From assembly GCA_963775185.1 (NCBI GenBank), contig CAVZIE010000014.1, positions 372,001 through 436,000 on the forward strand: a DNA stretch of 64,000 nucleotides. Reading direction: 5' to 3'. A program made the translations under genes and the position numbers. Under the pieces are notes generated by a model. That model worked only from the letters and a program-made list of their open reading frames with translations, ran no database searches and was not told the DNA's origin. Positions 1 to 8,353 of the stretch are shown one piece after another (positions within the stretch are counted from its first letter, which is position 1; each line of letters opens with the position of its first letter). Origin of the DNA: JAPSGB01 sp963775185. Its GTDB lineage: Bacteria > Myxococcota_A > Polyangia > Polyangiales > Polyangiaceae.

Positions 1-289
1 CGTCGATGGAACGGACGCGCTGCGCGGTCTTCTCGACGCGCGTGGCGATGATCCGGCCGTCGGGCGCGCGCGCCGCCATCAGCTCGCGCGCCTGCTCGTC
101 CTCGGGGCGCACGACGATGTGCGGCTGGATGCCGAGGGTCTGCTCGATCAAGCTCTGCTGCAGCCCGGTGATCAGCGCGGACAGGAACACCAGCACGCCG
201 ACGCCAACGCCGACGCCGGCGACGATCAACAGCGACTGCATGCGTCCCTCGCGCAGGAAGCGCAGCGCGACGAACCACTCGAGCGGCAT
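1..289 (-). CDS. ABC transporter permease, MacB/FtsX type (partial, N-terminus only)
   Basis: Only the first 96 residues are in the window; the rest lies beyond the left edge. The N-terminus begins MPLEWFVALRFLREG and runs into a hydrophobic helix at about residues 19-42, the usual start of MacB/LolC-type permeases, in which one N-terminal helix precedes a periplasmic domain. The ATG follows directly after the TGA of the HlyD-like gene, so the two form one operon and probably one tripartite exporter. The inference rests on the N-terminal helix and this partner. The substrate cannot be told. Confidence 0.72.
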   Translation of the reverse strand, partial: MPLEWFVALRFLREGRMQSLLIVAGVGVGVGVLVFLSALITGLQQSLIEQTLGIQPHIVVRPEDEQARELMAARAPDGRIIATRVEKTAQRVRSID

Positions 290-1543
290 TCAGCCCTCGT
301 CCGGGGCGGGGCGCAGGCGCTGTCCGGCCTCGACGTGCGCGTCGCCGGGTGGGATGACCTGGGCGCCGTCGCTCACGCCGCCGGTGATCTCCACGCTCTG
401 ATCGCCCTTGATCCCGAGCTTCACGTCCACGTGTCGCGCGCGGTTGCCGTCGACGACCAGCAGCCACGGGTGCGGCGTGGCGAGGGCGCGCACGGCGCCG
501 GCGTCGAGCACCAGCGCGTTCTTCTTGCGCGCGACCTCGATCTCCACGGACACCGTCATCGACGGGCGCAGGTACGCGGGCGGCGCATCCACGTCGAGCT
601 TCACCTGCACGGTGCCGCGCTGCGGATCGACGCCGGGCGCGATGAACGCCAGCTTGGCGTCGAAGCGCTGATCGGGGAACGCCTCGGCGGAGGCCTTCGC
701 GGGTTGGCCGACGGCGAGCAGCGCCAGGTTCTTCTCGTCCGGTTCGACCACGAGCTGCGTTCGTCCGACACCCACGAGCCGCACGAGCTCCGTGCCCGGC
801 TGCACCACGTCCCCCGGGTCCACTGCCCGCAGCAGCACCACGCCGTCCGTGGGCGCGACGACGCGCGTGCGCTCGAGGCGCGCGTTCGCCGCTGCGAGCT
901 CCGCGTCGGCCTGGGCGATGGCGGCGCTCGCCAGGCGCGCCTCCACGCCGCCCGGCGCGGCGGCCTTGGCCTGGGCTTCGGCCGAAGCGAGCTGGCTTCT
1001 CGCCACGGCGAGGGCGGAGCCGGCGTCGTCCAGGGCGGACTTCGTCGTCGAGCCGCTGGCGAACAGCGCGGTCTCGCGCTGGTAGTCCAGCTTCTTCTGC
1101 TCCACTCGTGTCCGGGCCTGATCCAGCGACTGGTTCGCGACCTCGGCGGTGACGCTGTGCACTTGATGACGCTGCGCGCGAGCCCGCGACTGCGCCGCCT
1201 TCGCCTGGGCGACGGCGGCTTCGGCTTCGCGCGGGTCGATCTGGACGAGCAGCTGCCCGGCCTTGATGCGGCTGCCGTCGTCGATCTCGACGGCGGTTAC
1301 GGTTCCCGGGACGAGCGCCGTGAGCGTGACCTGCGTCGGCGGCAGCACGCGTCCGCTCGTCACCACGGTCTGCACCAGCTCGCCGCGGTGCGGCCGGACC
1401 ACGCCGACGTGCGGCCCGAGCGCCCGCTCGATCGCCGCGTACGCCACGGCCGCCAGCACGGCGAGCGCGACCAGCCCCCACGCGTACCGCGAGAACCGCC
1501 GTACGCCGCTCGCCCCGCGCCGGGAGCGTGCTTGCGGGGACAC
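290..1543 (-). CDS. HlyD-family periplasmic adaptor (membrane fusion protein)
   Basis: Adaptor subunit that links an inner-membrane ABC permease to an outer-membrane channel. After a basic N-terminus there is one membrane helix (about residues 22-38), a lipoyl-like half motif (PTQVTLTALVPGTVTAVEI), a long Ala/Gln/Arg-rich helical hairpin (about 85-205), a second lipoyl half (VVAPTDGVVLLRAVDPGDVV) and beta-barrel/membrane-proximal domains. A GTG start at 1543 is chosen because GGGAGAG lies 6 bp upstream; the frame stays open to 1612 without a better start. It ends next to the ATG of the MacB-like permease, so the two are co-transcribed. Confidence 0.9.
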   Translation of the reverse strand: MSPQARSRRGASGVRRFSRYAWGLVALAVLAAVAYAAIERALGPHVGVVRPHRGELVQTVVTSGRVLPPTQVTLTALVPGTVTAVEIDDGSRIKAGQLLVQIDPREAEAAVAQAKAAQSRARAQRHQVHSVTAEVANQSLDQARTRVEQKKLDYQRETALFASGSTTKSALDDAGSALAVARSQLASAEAQAKAAAPGGVEARLASAAIAQADAELAAANARLERTRVVAPTDGVVLLRAVDPGDVVQPGTELVRLVGVGRTQLVVEPDEKNLALLAVGQPAKASAEAFPDQRFDAKLAFIAPGVDPQRGTVQVKLDVDAPPAYLRPSMTVSVEIEVARKKNALVLDAGAVRALATPHPWLLVVDGNRARHVDVKLGIKGDQSVEITGGVSDGAQVIPPGDAHVEAGQRLRPAPDEG

Positions 1544-1620
1544 GAGCGACTCTCCCGAATGCGACAAACGAGTTCTCCAGCCTGAACTTGTGGAACGGCG
1601 CGCCCGTGTCAAGGGGCCGA

Positions 1621-1645
1621 TGCCGGTCCGGCGCGGAACCCCGCG
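1621..1645 (+). repeat. dispersed palindromic repeat, copy 1
   Basis: Copy of the GCCGGTCCGGCGCGG family. It lies between the stop of the membrane zinc-ribbon gene (8 bp away) and the start of the HlyD gene. Read toward the HlyD start it has the orientation seen in the other copies that sit before genes. Confidence 0.85.
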
Positions 1646-1652
1646 CGTCGCC

Positions 1653-2219
1653 TTACGCGACCTTCTTCATGCAATGCACGCAGCGGGTCGCTTCGGGATG
1701 GATCAGGCCGCCGCAGTGCGGGCAAGGTGTCTTCACGATCTCCGGCGCGGGCTCGATGCGTCGCACCGCCGCCGTGGGCTCGGGTCCGGAGTCTCGCTCA
1801 GGCTCCGGCGCCGGCGCAGGGGCGGGTCCGGGCGTCAAGGCACCGGGGGGCGCCTCGGGCATCGGCTCGGTGGGAGGGCCGTCCACGGCGCTCGGCGTGA
1901 TCGCGATCTCGCGCGCGCCGAGCTCTCGCGCGATGGTGTCGAGCTTCCGGTCGATCGTGAACAGCGTCGGCAGCGCGCGGCCGACGGCACCGTGGAACGC
2001 GCCGGTCGCCCACACCAGGATGCCGAACAACAGCACCGCGAGCCCGGTGAGCGTGAACCCGACCTGATCGCTCGAGCTGCGCATGCCCATCGCGATCACG
2101 ATCGTGATCACCGCGCCGATGCACGCGATGATGCCGATCCCGCGGGTTACGCTGCTGAGGCGCAGGAGATAGCGCGCGGCACGCGCCCGTTCGCTGTCTT
2201 CACTGTCGTGTCCCGCCAT
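1653..2219 (-). CDS. small membrane protein with C-terminal zinc ribbon
   Basis: A 188-residue protein, no family recognised. Two hydrophobic helices (about residues 28-47 and 53-72) are followed by an amphipathic stretch, a Pro/Ala/Glu-rich linker and a C-terminal CPHC...CVHC zinc ribbon. The topology suggests a membrane-anchored cytoplasmic zinc ribbon. The start is the ATG at 2219; an in-frame extension to 2267 has no ribosome binding site. It is divergent from hutG. Confidence 0.75.
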   Translation of the reverse strand: MAGHDSEDSERARAARYLLRLSSVTRGIGIIACIGAVITIVIAMGMRSSSDQVGFTLTGLAVLLFGILVWATGAFHGAVGRALPTLFTIDRKLDTIARELGAREIAITPSAVDGPPTEPMPEAPPGALTPGPAPAPAPEPERDSGPEPTAAVRRIEPAPEIVKTPCPHCGGLIHPEATRCVHCMKKVA

Positions 2220-2305
2220 GGCTGTCCCCCGGAGGTGTTGCCCATCCTGCTCCGGAACGGGGCGCACGGGAAGGGGGGCAAGAGCCGTGGTAGATTCGCC
2301 GGCGC

Positions 2306-3106
2306 ATGGACGACGTGCTCGCGTTCTCCGCCGGCGAAGCGCCGCTGCTCGTCAGCTTCCCCCACGACGGGACGGGCATTCCGGCGACGATCGAGCGCCG
2401 CATGACGGAGCCGGCGCTCGCGCGCCCCGACACGGACTGGCACGTCGCGCGACTCTACGACTTCGTCGCGAGCCTCGGTGCGAGCACGCTCAGGCCGCTT
2501 CCGAGTCGCTACGTCGTGGATCTCAACCGCGATCCGTCGGGTGCGGCGCTGTACCCAGGCGCGGACAACACCGCGGTCGTTCCCGCCAGCACCTTCGACC
2601 GTCAGCCGATCTACCGCGCCGGGCAGGAACCGGACGCCGGCGAGATCGCCGAGCGCGTGCATCGCTACTTCCAGCCGTACCACGCCCGGCTCGCCGAGGA
2701 GATCGAGCGGCTGCTCTCGATCCACGGCGTGGCGGTGGTCTTCGACGCGCACAGCATCCGCTCGCAAGTCCCGCGCTTCTTCGAGGGCGCGCTGCCGGAC
2801 CTGAACCTCGGCACGGCCAGCGGCGCGAGCGCGGACGCGGCGTTGTGCGCACGGGCCTATGCGGTGCTCGACGCCGCGCCGTATAGCTCGGTGGACAACG
2901 GTCGCTTCAAGGGCGGCTACATCACGCGCCACTACGGACAGCCCGCGCGCCGCGTGCACGCCGTCCAGCTCGAGCTGGCGCAGAAGAACTACATGCACGA
3001 GGCGCCGCCCTACGCGTTCGACGACGCGCGCGCGGGGCGCCTGCGCGTCGTGCTCCGCGGCTTCGTCGAGGCGCTGATCGGCTGGGCGCGCGAGCAGACT
3101 CGATGA
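2306..3106 (+). CDS. hutG: N-formylglutamate deformylase
   Basis: Hydrolyses N-formyl-L-glutamate to glutamate and formate, the last step of the five-step histidine degradation route. The 266-residue protein has family motifs: VSFPHDGTGIP near the N-terminus, SRYVVDLNRDPSG (about residues 70-82), VVFDAHSIRSQVPRFFEG (about 146-163) and a C-terminal GGYITRHYG / VHAVQLELAQKNYM block. The stop overlaps the hutF start as ATGA, so the two are translationally coupled. The pairing with hutF is diagnostic. hutH, hutU and hutI are not in the window. Confidence 0.95.
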   Translation: MDDVLAFSAGEAPLLVSFPHDGTGIPATIERRMTEPALARPDTDWHVARLYDFVASLGASTLRPLPSRYVVDLNRDPSGAALYPGADNTAVVPASTFDRQPIYRAGQEPDAGEIAERVHRYFQPYHARLAEEIERLLSIHGVAVVFDAHSIRSQVPRFFEGALPDLNLGTASGASADAALCARAYAVLDAAPYSSVDNGRFKGGYITRHYGQPARRVHAVQLELAQKNYMHEAPPYAFDDARAGRLRVVLRGFVEALIGWAREQTR

Positions 3107-4384
3107 CCGCCTACGCGTTCGAGCACCTGTGGCGTCCGCGCGGCTGGACGTCGTCCGGCGTCGTGAGCGTGGAGGACGGCCGCGACGCGACGCAGACGGT
3201 GCGCGGGTTCGCGCTGCCCGGCATGCCGAACCTCCACTCCCACGCGTTCCAGCGCGCCATGGCCGGCCTCGCGGAGCACGCGTCCGTCGGGCGACGACAA
3301 TTTCTGGTCGTGGCGCGAGGCCATGTACCGCTTCGTCGAGCGGCTCGATCCCGACGATGTGGAGAGCATCGCGAGCCAGCTCTACGCGGAGATGCTCGAA
3401 GCCGGCTACACCTCCGTCGGCGAGTTCCACTACCTGCACCACGCGCCGGACGGGCGCGCGTACGACAATCCCGTCGAGATGGCGGAGCGCCTCGTGGCGG
3501 CCGCGCGCCGGACCGGCATCCACCTGACCTTGCTCCCGGTGCTGTACGCGTCCAGCGGCTTCGACGGCGCGCCGCTTGGGCCGGCGCAGCGCCGCTTCAA
3601 GACCGACGCGACGTGGATCGCCGACGCGGTCCAGCGCCTGCGCGGCGCGTTCCCGGACGTGCGCGTGGGCGTCGCGCCGCACAGCCTGCGCGCCGCGCCG
3701 CCCGCCGAGCTCGCCGCGTGCGTCACCGCGGTCGCCGATGGACCGATCCACATCCACGTCGCCGAGCAGCTCGCGGAGGTGGAGGCGTGCCGCGCCGCGC
3801 GCGGCGCACGACCCGTCCAGTGGCTGCTCGATCACGCGGCGGTGGACGCGCGCTGGTGCCTGGTGCACGCGACCCACGTCGACGACGCGGAGCTCGCCGG
3901 CGTCGCGGCGAGCGGCGCCGTGGTCGGCTACTGCCCGACGACGGAAGCGAACCTCGGCGACGGGATCGCGCCGGCCTGCCGGTCCGGCGCGGCCGGCGTC
4001 CGCTTCGGCGTCGGCAGTGACAGCCACATCTCCGTCAGCGTGACCGAGGAGCTGCGCTGGCTCGAGTACGCCCAGCGCCTCGCCCAGCGCCGGCGCAACG
4101 TGATTTCCAGCGGCGAAGCGCTGTACGCCAGCGCGCTCGCTGGCGGCGAGCAGGCGCTCGCGTGCGGCGGGCACGCCGACGTCGTCGTGCTCGACGCGGA
4201 TCACCCGGTGCTCGCCGGCAAGCCGCGCGAGTGCGTGATCGACGCGCACGTGTTCTCGAACCACGGCAGCGCCGTGCGGGACGTCATGGTGGGCGGCCGC
4301 TGGGTCGTGAAAGACGGACGGCATCGCGACCGCGACGCGATCCGCGCGAGCTTCCGCGCGACGATGGCGCGCCTCGCACGCTAA
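3103..4384 (+). CDS. hutF: formimidoylglutamate deiminase (one frameshift)
   Basis: Converts N-formimidoyl-glutamate to N-formylglutamate and ammonia, feeding HutG. It is a metal-dependent amidohydrolase: MPNLHSHAFQRAMAGLAE carries the HxH metal ligands near residue 45, HIHVAEQ and LVHATHVDD follow, and GVGSDSHIS supplies the catalytic Asp. The frame breaks at about 3289-3291. Removing one G from a GGG run there joins ...AEHASVG to DDNFWSWREAMYRF, the expected family sequence, so this looks like an assembly indel or a very recent mutation rather than decay. The downstream frame is intact to the stop. Confidence 0.88.
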
Positions 4385-4586
4385 CGTCGTGTGCCGCGCG
4401 TCGTGAACGAACGAGAGCGACGCTGGACGGACGCGGCGCCAGTGGCGTGTCCCGGCAGGAATGAGCCAGCAACAGCGGAAGGTGAGGGAAGGCGCCGCTC
4501 GCGATCGGCGAAGCCGCCCCGCGTCGGGGTGACTCGGCCGCGGGCCGCGCGGGGCGCGAGGCGCCCCGGGATCCGCCTGGAACGGG

Positions 4587-4606
4587 ATTCAACCTGCGGG
4601 TTGAAT
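4587..4606. promoter_or_regulatory. perfect 8-bp inverted repeat, candidate operator
   Basis: ATTCAACC-TGCG-GGTTGAAT, an exact dyad with a 4-bp spacer, lies 51 bp before the epimerase start. It is AT-richer than its surroundings. The size and symmetry suit a TetR-type operator, but no such regulator is in the window. Nothing else is visible in the 4385-4656 gap. Confidence 0.45.
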
Positions 4607-4656
4607 AATGCGCGCCGCTTGCTCCCGCCGGCGAGCTGCGACAAACCCGCGTCCAT

Positions 4657-5664
4657 ATGGCGCGCACCTGGGTCGGCGGAGCGACGGGGTTTCTCGGATC
4701 GCACCTGGTGCGGCAGCTGCGCGCGCGCGGCGACGACGTCGTCGCGGTGTCGCGGAGCGGCGGCCAGGTCGACGACGTCATGGTCGAAGCAGTGGACGTG
4801 CTCGACGCCGCCGCGGTGGAGCAGAGCGCGCGCGGCTGCGACGGGGCGTTCCTGGCGACGGGCAAGGTGTCGCGCGATCGCGAGGACGCGGCGGCGCTGC
4901 ACCGCCTGCACGTGCTCGGGACGCGGAGCGCGCTCGCGGGGCTGCGCGCGGCGGGCGTCAAGCGCGTCGTGGTGGCGAGCACCAGCGGCACCATCGCCGC
5001 CGGGCGCGATCCAGATCGCATCTTCGACGAGAGCGCGGAAGCCCCGATGGAGGTCATCGCGGGCTTTCCCTACTACCGCACCAAGCTGTACGGCGAGCGC
5101 GAGGCGCTCGAGGCGAACGACCCGCCGGACTTCGAGGTCGTGGTCGTGAATCCAAGCCTGCTGCTCGGCCCGGGCGACGCGCGTGAATCGTCGACCGGCG
5201 ACGTGCGGCGGTTCCTCGAGCGCAGCGTGCCGGCGATCCCCGCTGGTGGCATCGCGTTCGTGGACGCGCGCGACGCGGCGGCGGGGATGATCGCGGCGTT
5301 CTCGCGCGGGCACGCCGGCGAGCGCTACCTGCTGAACGCGAAGAACATGACGCTCGCCGCATTCTTCCAGCGGCTCGAGCGCATCAGCGGGGTCAAGGCG
5401 CCGCGACTCCGATTGCCGGCGTCGCCGGCGCTCGCGCTGGGCGCGAGCCGGCTATTTTCGCGCGCCGTGCGCGCCATCGGCGGCACGCCGCCGGTCGACG
5501 AGATCAGCGTCGAGATGGGCCAGCTGTACTGGTATTGCACCAGCGACAAGGCGGAGCGCGAGCTTGGCTGGACGCCGCGGGACGTCGGCGAGACGCTGCG
5601 CGATACCATCGACGATCTCGCGGCGAACAAGCGCGCGTTCCCCGACGGCGCGCAGCTTCACTGA
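4657..5664 (+). CDS. NAD-dependent epimerase/dehydratase (extended SDR)
   Basis: A 335-residue extended short-chain dehydrogenase of the dihydroflavonol-4-reductase-like group. The Rossmann motif GGATGFLG sits at residues 7-14, a Ser-rich catalytic segment VVVASTSGTIAAG near 108-120 and the YxxxK pair in YYRTKLYGE near 136-144. The C-terminal WTPRDVGETLRDTIDDL is typical of sugar or steroid-like SDRs. The substrate is unknown. The start gives the standard short lead before the dinucleotide loop. A dyad at 4587-4606 may control it, and a hairpin array begins 95 bp after its stop. Confidence 0.88.
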   Translation: MARTWVGGATGFLGSHLVRQLRARGDDVVAVSRSGGQVDDVMVEAVDVLDAAAVEQSARGCDGAFLATGKVSRDREDAAALHRLHVLGTRSALAGLRAAGVKRVVVASTSGTIAAGRDPDRIFDESAEAPMEVIAGFPYYRTKLYGEREALEANDPPDFEVVVVNPSLLLGPGDARESSTGDVRRFLERSVPAIPAGGIAFVDARDAAAGMIAAFSRGHAGERYLLNAKNMTLAAFFQRLERISGVKAPRLRLPASPALALGASRLFSRAVRAIGGTPPVDEISVEMGQLYWYCTSDKAERELGWTPRDVGETLRDTIDDLAANKRAFPDGAQLH

Positions 5665-5759
5665 TCCGCGCTGCGGCACACGACGCCGCAGCCGACCGCG
5701 CCGGCTTCCGATCCTCCGCGTCCCCGATCCGGATCCATTGCACCAGCGCGACGAGCTCC

Positions 5760-6143
5760 CGCGTCCGCGCGTCGGACGCGAAACGGGGGATGCGTGAAGC
5801 ATCGTCGATCTCGTGTCCGCGTGGCGGACGCGAAACGGGTGTGCGTGGAGCATCGGCGATCTCGCGTCCGCGCTGCGGACGCGAAACGGGGGATGCGTGA
5901 AGCATCGGCGATCTCGCGTCCGCGTGGTGGACGCGAGACGGGGTATGCGTGGAGCATCGGCGATCTCGCGTCCGCGTTGCGGACGCGAAACGGGCGATGC
6001 GTGGAGCATCGGCGATCTCGTGTCCGCGCGGCGGACGCGAAACGGGGTATGCGAGGAGCATCGGCGATCTCGTGTCCGCGTTGCGGACGCGAAACGGGGG
6101 ATGCGTGGAGCATCGGCGATCTCGCGTCCGCGTGGCGGACGCG
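5760..6143. repeat. tandem array of 52-bp hairpin units (7 plus a partial)
   Basis: Units start at 5760, 5812, 5863, 5915, 5967, 6019, 6071 and 6123 (partial). The period is 52 bp, once 51. Each full unit holds a dyad such as CGCGTCCGC-gtt-GCGGACGCG followed by AAACGGG, then ATGCGTGGAGCAT (a second small dyad) and CGGCGATCT. Most stem differences between units are C/T or G/A changes that still pair as G-U in RNA. There are no variable spacers, so it is not CRISPR. Because 52 is not a multiple of 3, several frames on both strands stay open through it, but I see no protein-coding character. Confidence 0.93.
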
Positions 6144-6209
6144 CCCCCGCGTGAACGGTTACCGCCTCACAGCCCGCCGTCGTAGTAGCAGGCGTCCCAT
6201 CGAGCGCTC

Positions 6210-6647
6210 TCACGGGTTTCCCGCGAAGCACGCCTGGCGCGCGGCAAGCTCGCTCTGGCACGCGGACAGCTTCGCGAAGCCGTCGCCGTCGCACGACCAC
6301 GCCGTGGCCGGCGCCTGCGCGGTGCAGGTGTCGACTGCCGCGATCTCGCCGAGGCACTTGGGAAACTGGCTCGCGAAGTCGTCGCAGGCGAGCACGCAGT
6401 CCGACAGGTCGTCGCTCGCGCAGCCGACGCTCTGGGCGGCGTTGCACGCGTCCACGCAGCCCGCGTCCGGCGCGTCCGGCGCCGCGTCGGCGGGCGCGGT
6501 GGTGTCCGGGCTCGCGTCGCCGGCTTCGATCGGCGACGCGTCCGCGCAGCATGCGTCCGGGCCGGACAGGATCTCCGCGCCGCTGCGGCCGCTGCACGCC
6601 GCCAAGAGCAGGCCGCAGCCCAGGATACCGCGCCGGACCGGCAACAC
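6210..6647 (-). CDS. cysteine-rich secreted lipoprotein
   Basis: A 145-residue protein with a signal peptide and lipobox (GLLLAACSG, Cys near residue 18), an Asp/Ala/Pro-rich linker and a C-terminal domain with ten or so Cys residues (CVDACNAAQSVGC, CVLACDDF, CTAQ, CDGDGF, CQSELAARQACF). No family is recognised; Cys spacing suggests a small disulfide-bonded module. The start is GTG (6647) or the next codon, TTG. The basic n-region PVRRGI is encoded by a copy of the dispersed repeat. The gene lies 6 bp after the fibro-slime gene on the same strand. Confidence 0.7.
   Translation of the reverse strand: MLPVRRGILGCGLLLAACSGRSGAEILSGPDACCADASPIEAGDASPDTTAPADAAPDAPDAGCVDACNAAQSVGCASDDLSDCVLACDDFASQFPKCLGEIAAVDTCTAQAPATAWSCDGDGFAKLSACQSELAARQACFAGNP
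6623..6644 (-). repeat. dispersed palindromic repeat, copy 2
   Basis: Follows the stop of the fibro-slime gene in the TGCCGG... sense orientation and at the same time encodes the signal-peptide n-region of the next lipoprotein gene. Confidence 0.8.
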
Positions 6648-6653
6648 CCGGAC

Positions 6654-7526
6654 CTAGTTGATCGTGCCGCCGCAGTCGACGAAGGACGCGATCGTCGTGT
6701 CGATACGGAAGTGCGACTCCGACGTGTGTCGCTCGGCGGAGAACACCTCGAGCGCGTAGGTGCCGCCCTTGGTGATGCCCAGGGCGGACGCGCTCGCGTC
6801 GAGATCCACTTGCTTGGTCTCCGCGCCGTGTACGCCGCCCAGGTCGATCGCCAGGTGGCCGTTGATGAAGGTCCACAGGTCGTCGTCGCCGGTGAACTTG
6901 AACACCTCGCCGCCGTTGTAGACGAACTTCGTGTGCAGCTCGAACGTGAAGTGGAAGTTGTGGTTGTTGCCTTCGTTGCCGAATAGCTCGTTGTCGATCG
7001 GGAAGAAGGCGCCGTTGTCGTAGGTGTAGACGTTGCCGCCGGCCGCGGTCAGCGAGATCGTGATCTGCTTCGACATGTTCACGCCGCTGACGTCGCGGTA
7101 CCACTGGTCGAAGGTCTGCTGGCTGTGCACGGTGACGGTCGGGTTCATGCCGTGCGCGTAGACCGGCTTCTTGTCCGTGCCGAGCATGGCCTCGACGATG
7201 CCCGGGTCGTCGGCGATCTTGTACTCGAAGTCGGGGTGGTCCTGATGGAAGTCACGGAGCGTGCCCGTGAGGTCGCTGCCGCAGTTGTCGTTGCCGCTGC
7301 TGCCGCCGCTCCCGCCGCCGTCGCCCGGGTTGAACCCGCCGGAGCCGCCGGAGGCCGACGAGCCGCCGCTGCCGGAGGCGGACGAGCCGCCGCTACCGGA
7401 CGCGGACGAGCCGCCGCTGCCGGAGGCGGACGAGCCGCCGCTGCCGAGGCCGGATCCGCCGTCCCCGCTGCCGCACGCGGCCGCGGCGCCTGCCAGGGCG
7501 ATCAGGAGCAAAGAAGCGGTTCTCAT
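6654..7526 (-). CDS. fibro-slime domain lipoprotein
   Basis: A 290-residue exported lipoprotein: signal peptide with lipobox ALAGAAAACGS, a GSGGSSAS repeat linker (about residues 28-60), then a fibro-slime domain starting LTGTLRDFHQDHPDFEY and containing FTGDDDLWTFINGHLAIDL and GGVHGA. Fibro-slime domains are PA14-related beta folds of secreted, often carbohydrate-binding or fibre proteins; cell-surface display is inferred. The linker is encoded by near-identical 24-bp units. The stop is immediately followed by repeat copy 2. Confidence 0.9.
   Translation of the reverse strand: MRTASLLLIALAGAAAACGSGDGGSGLGSGGSSASGSGGSSASGSGGSSASGSGGSSASGGSGGFNPGDGGGSGGSSGNDNCGSDLTGTLRDFHQDHPDFEYKIADDPGIVEAMLGTDKKPVYAHGMNPTVTVHSQQTFDQWYRDVSGVNMSKQITISLTAAGGNVYTYDNGAFFPIDNELFGNEGNNHNFHFTFELHTKFVYNGGEVFKFTGDDDLWTFINGHLAIDLGGVHGAETKQVDLDASASALGITKGGTYALEVFSAERHTSESHFRIDTTIASFVDCGGTIN
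7357..7449 (-). repeat. 24-bp coding minisatellite in the fibro-slime linker
   Basis: About four 24-bp units (7357, 7381, 7405, 7429) encode the SGSGGSSA linker with only a few mismatches at the nucleotide level, so the copy number could change by slippage without a frameshift. Confidence 0.8.
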
Positions 7527-7648
7527 ATCCGGTCCCTCCGCGTGGAAAGCTAGCAGCCGGTCGCTTCACTCACAAGCAAAGCGAATGCTTCCGGATGGTT
7601 GCAAGCGGCGCATGATGCGCGCCGTGGCGACGCGCCGCGCCCGGCCGC

Positions 7649-8353
7649 ATGTTGGTGGCCATGCGCGACGCTGTATTCCCGGTGTTGGTCCTGAGCGCGG
7701 TGGCGAGCGCGTGTGCGCCGGCCGCGCCCTCCGCGTCACCCGCCGGCAACGCTTCGCCGCAGCAGCAGATCGTGGACCGTGCGACGGCCGCGATCAGCGA
7801 GATGCGCTCGAACCCCGACTTCCGGGCGATGGACGGCTACCTCGCGCGCGCGAAGGGCGTGATGGTGTTCCCGCGCGTGATCAAGGCGGCGCTGATCTTC
7901 GGCGGCGAGGGCGGCAACGGCGTATTGGTGGCGCGCGCGCCCGACGGGGGCTGGAGCGCGCCGGCGTTCTATTCCATGGGCGCCGGCAGCGCGGGCTTCC
8001 AGGTCGGCTTCCAGCAGGCGTCCGTGGTGCTGTTCCTGATGGACGAAAGCACGCTGATGTCGACCATGCAGACCGGCCTCAAGCTCGGAAGCAACGCGAC
8101 GGTGGCGGCCGGCACCATCGGCGACAGCGGCGCGTCGCGCAACGCGACGGCGTCGAGAGGCGTCGTCGAGATGACGAACGTCGGCGGCGTGTTCGCCGGT
8201 GTGTCGCTGGACGGCGCGGTGATCGCGCCGCGCCGGGACTTCAACGCGGCGTACTACGGCGGCGACGGCACGAACGCCTACGACATCACCGTGCGCACCA
8301 ACTACGACCGGCCCGGAATCGCGGCGCTCAAGCGAGCGCTCGCGCCGCGCTAG
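7649..8353 (+). CDS. SYLF (Ysc84/BPSL1445-like) lipid-binding domain lipoprotein
   Basis: A 234-residue protein with an N-terminal signal and probable lipobox (LSAVASAC). The SYLF domain follows: ARAKGVMVFPRVIKAALIFG, GGEGGNGVLVAR, GFQVGFQQASVVLFLM and a C-terminal segment with NAAYYGG. Bacterial members are periplasmic or outer-membrane associated and thought to bind phospholipid. The start may be 7649 or the ATG at 7661. The gene converges on the S1-domain gene, and the two stop codons share a palindromic CTAG (8350-8353). Confidence 0.9.
   Translation: MLVAMRDAVFPVLVLSAVASACAPAAPSASPAGNASPQQQIVDRATAAISEMRSNPDFRAMDGYLARAKGVMVFPRVIKAALIFGGEGGNGVLVARAPDGGWSAPAFYSMGAGSAGFQVGFQQASVVLFLMDESTLMSTMQTGLKLGSNATVAAGTIGDSGASRNATASRGVVEMTNVGGVFAGVSLDGAVIAPRRDFNAAYYGGDGTNAYDITVRTNYDRPGIAALKRALAPR

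Noticed and set aside
3502..3521. Another copy of the dispersed repeat (CGCGCCGGACCGGCATCC) inside hutF
   Set aside because: It encodes ARRTGI in a conserved protein region and lacks the flanking hairpin half; chance match in GC-rich coding sequence is likelier.
2147..4324. 725-codon minus-strand open frame opposite hutG-hutF
   Set aside because: Antisense shadow; composition is Arg/Val/His-rich and no domain is visible, whereas hutG and hutF match their families.
5760..6143. CRISPR array
   Set aside because: The whole 52-bp unit is repeated, with no unique spacers, no cas genes and a strong internal hairpin of fixed position.
5452..7104. Long open frame on the minus strand through the array and the fibro-slime gene
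   Set aside because: Arg/His-rich translation without motifs, antisense to recognised genes; explained by high GC and the 52-bp period.
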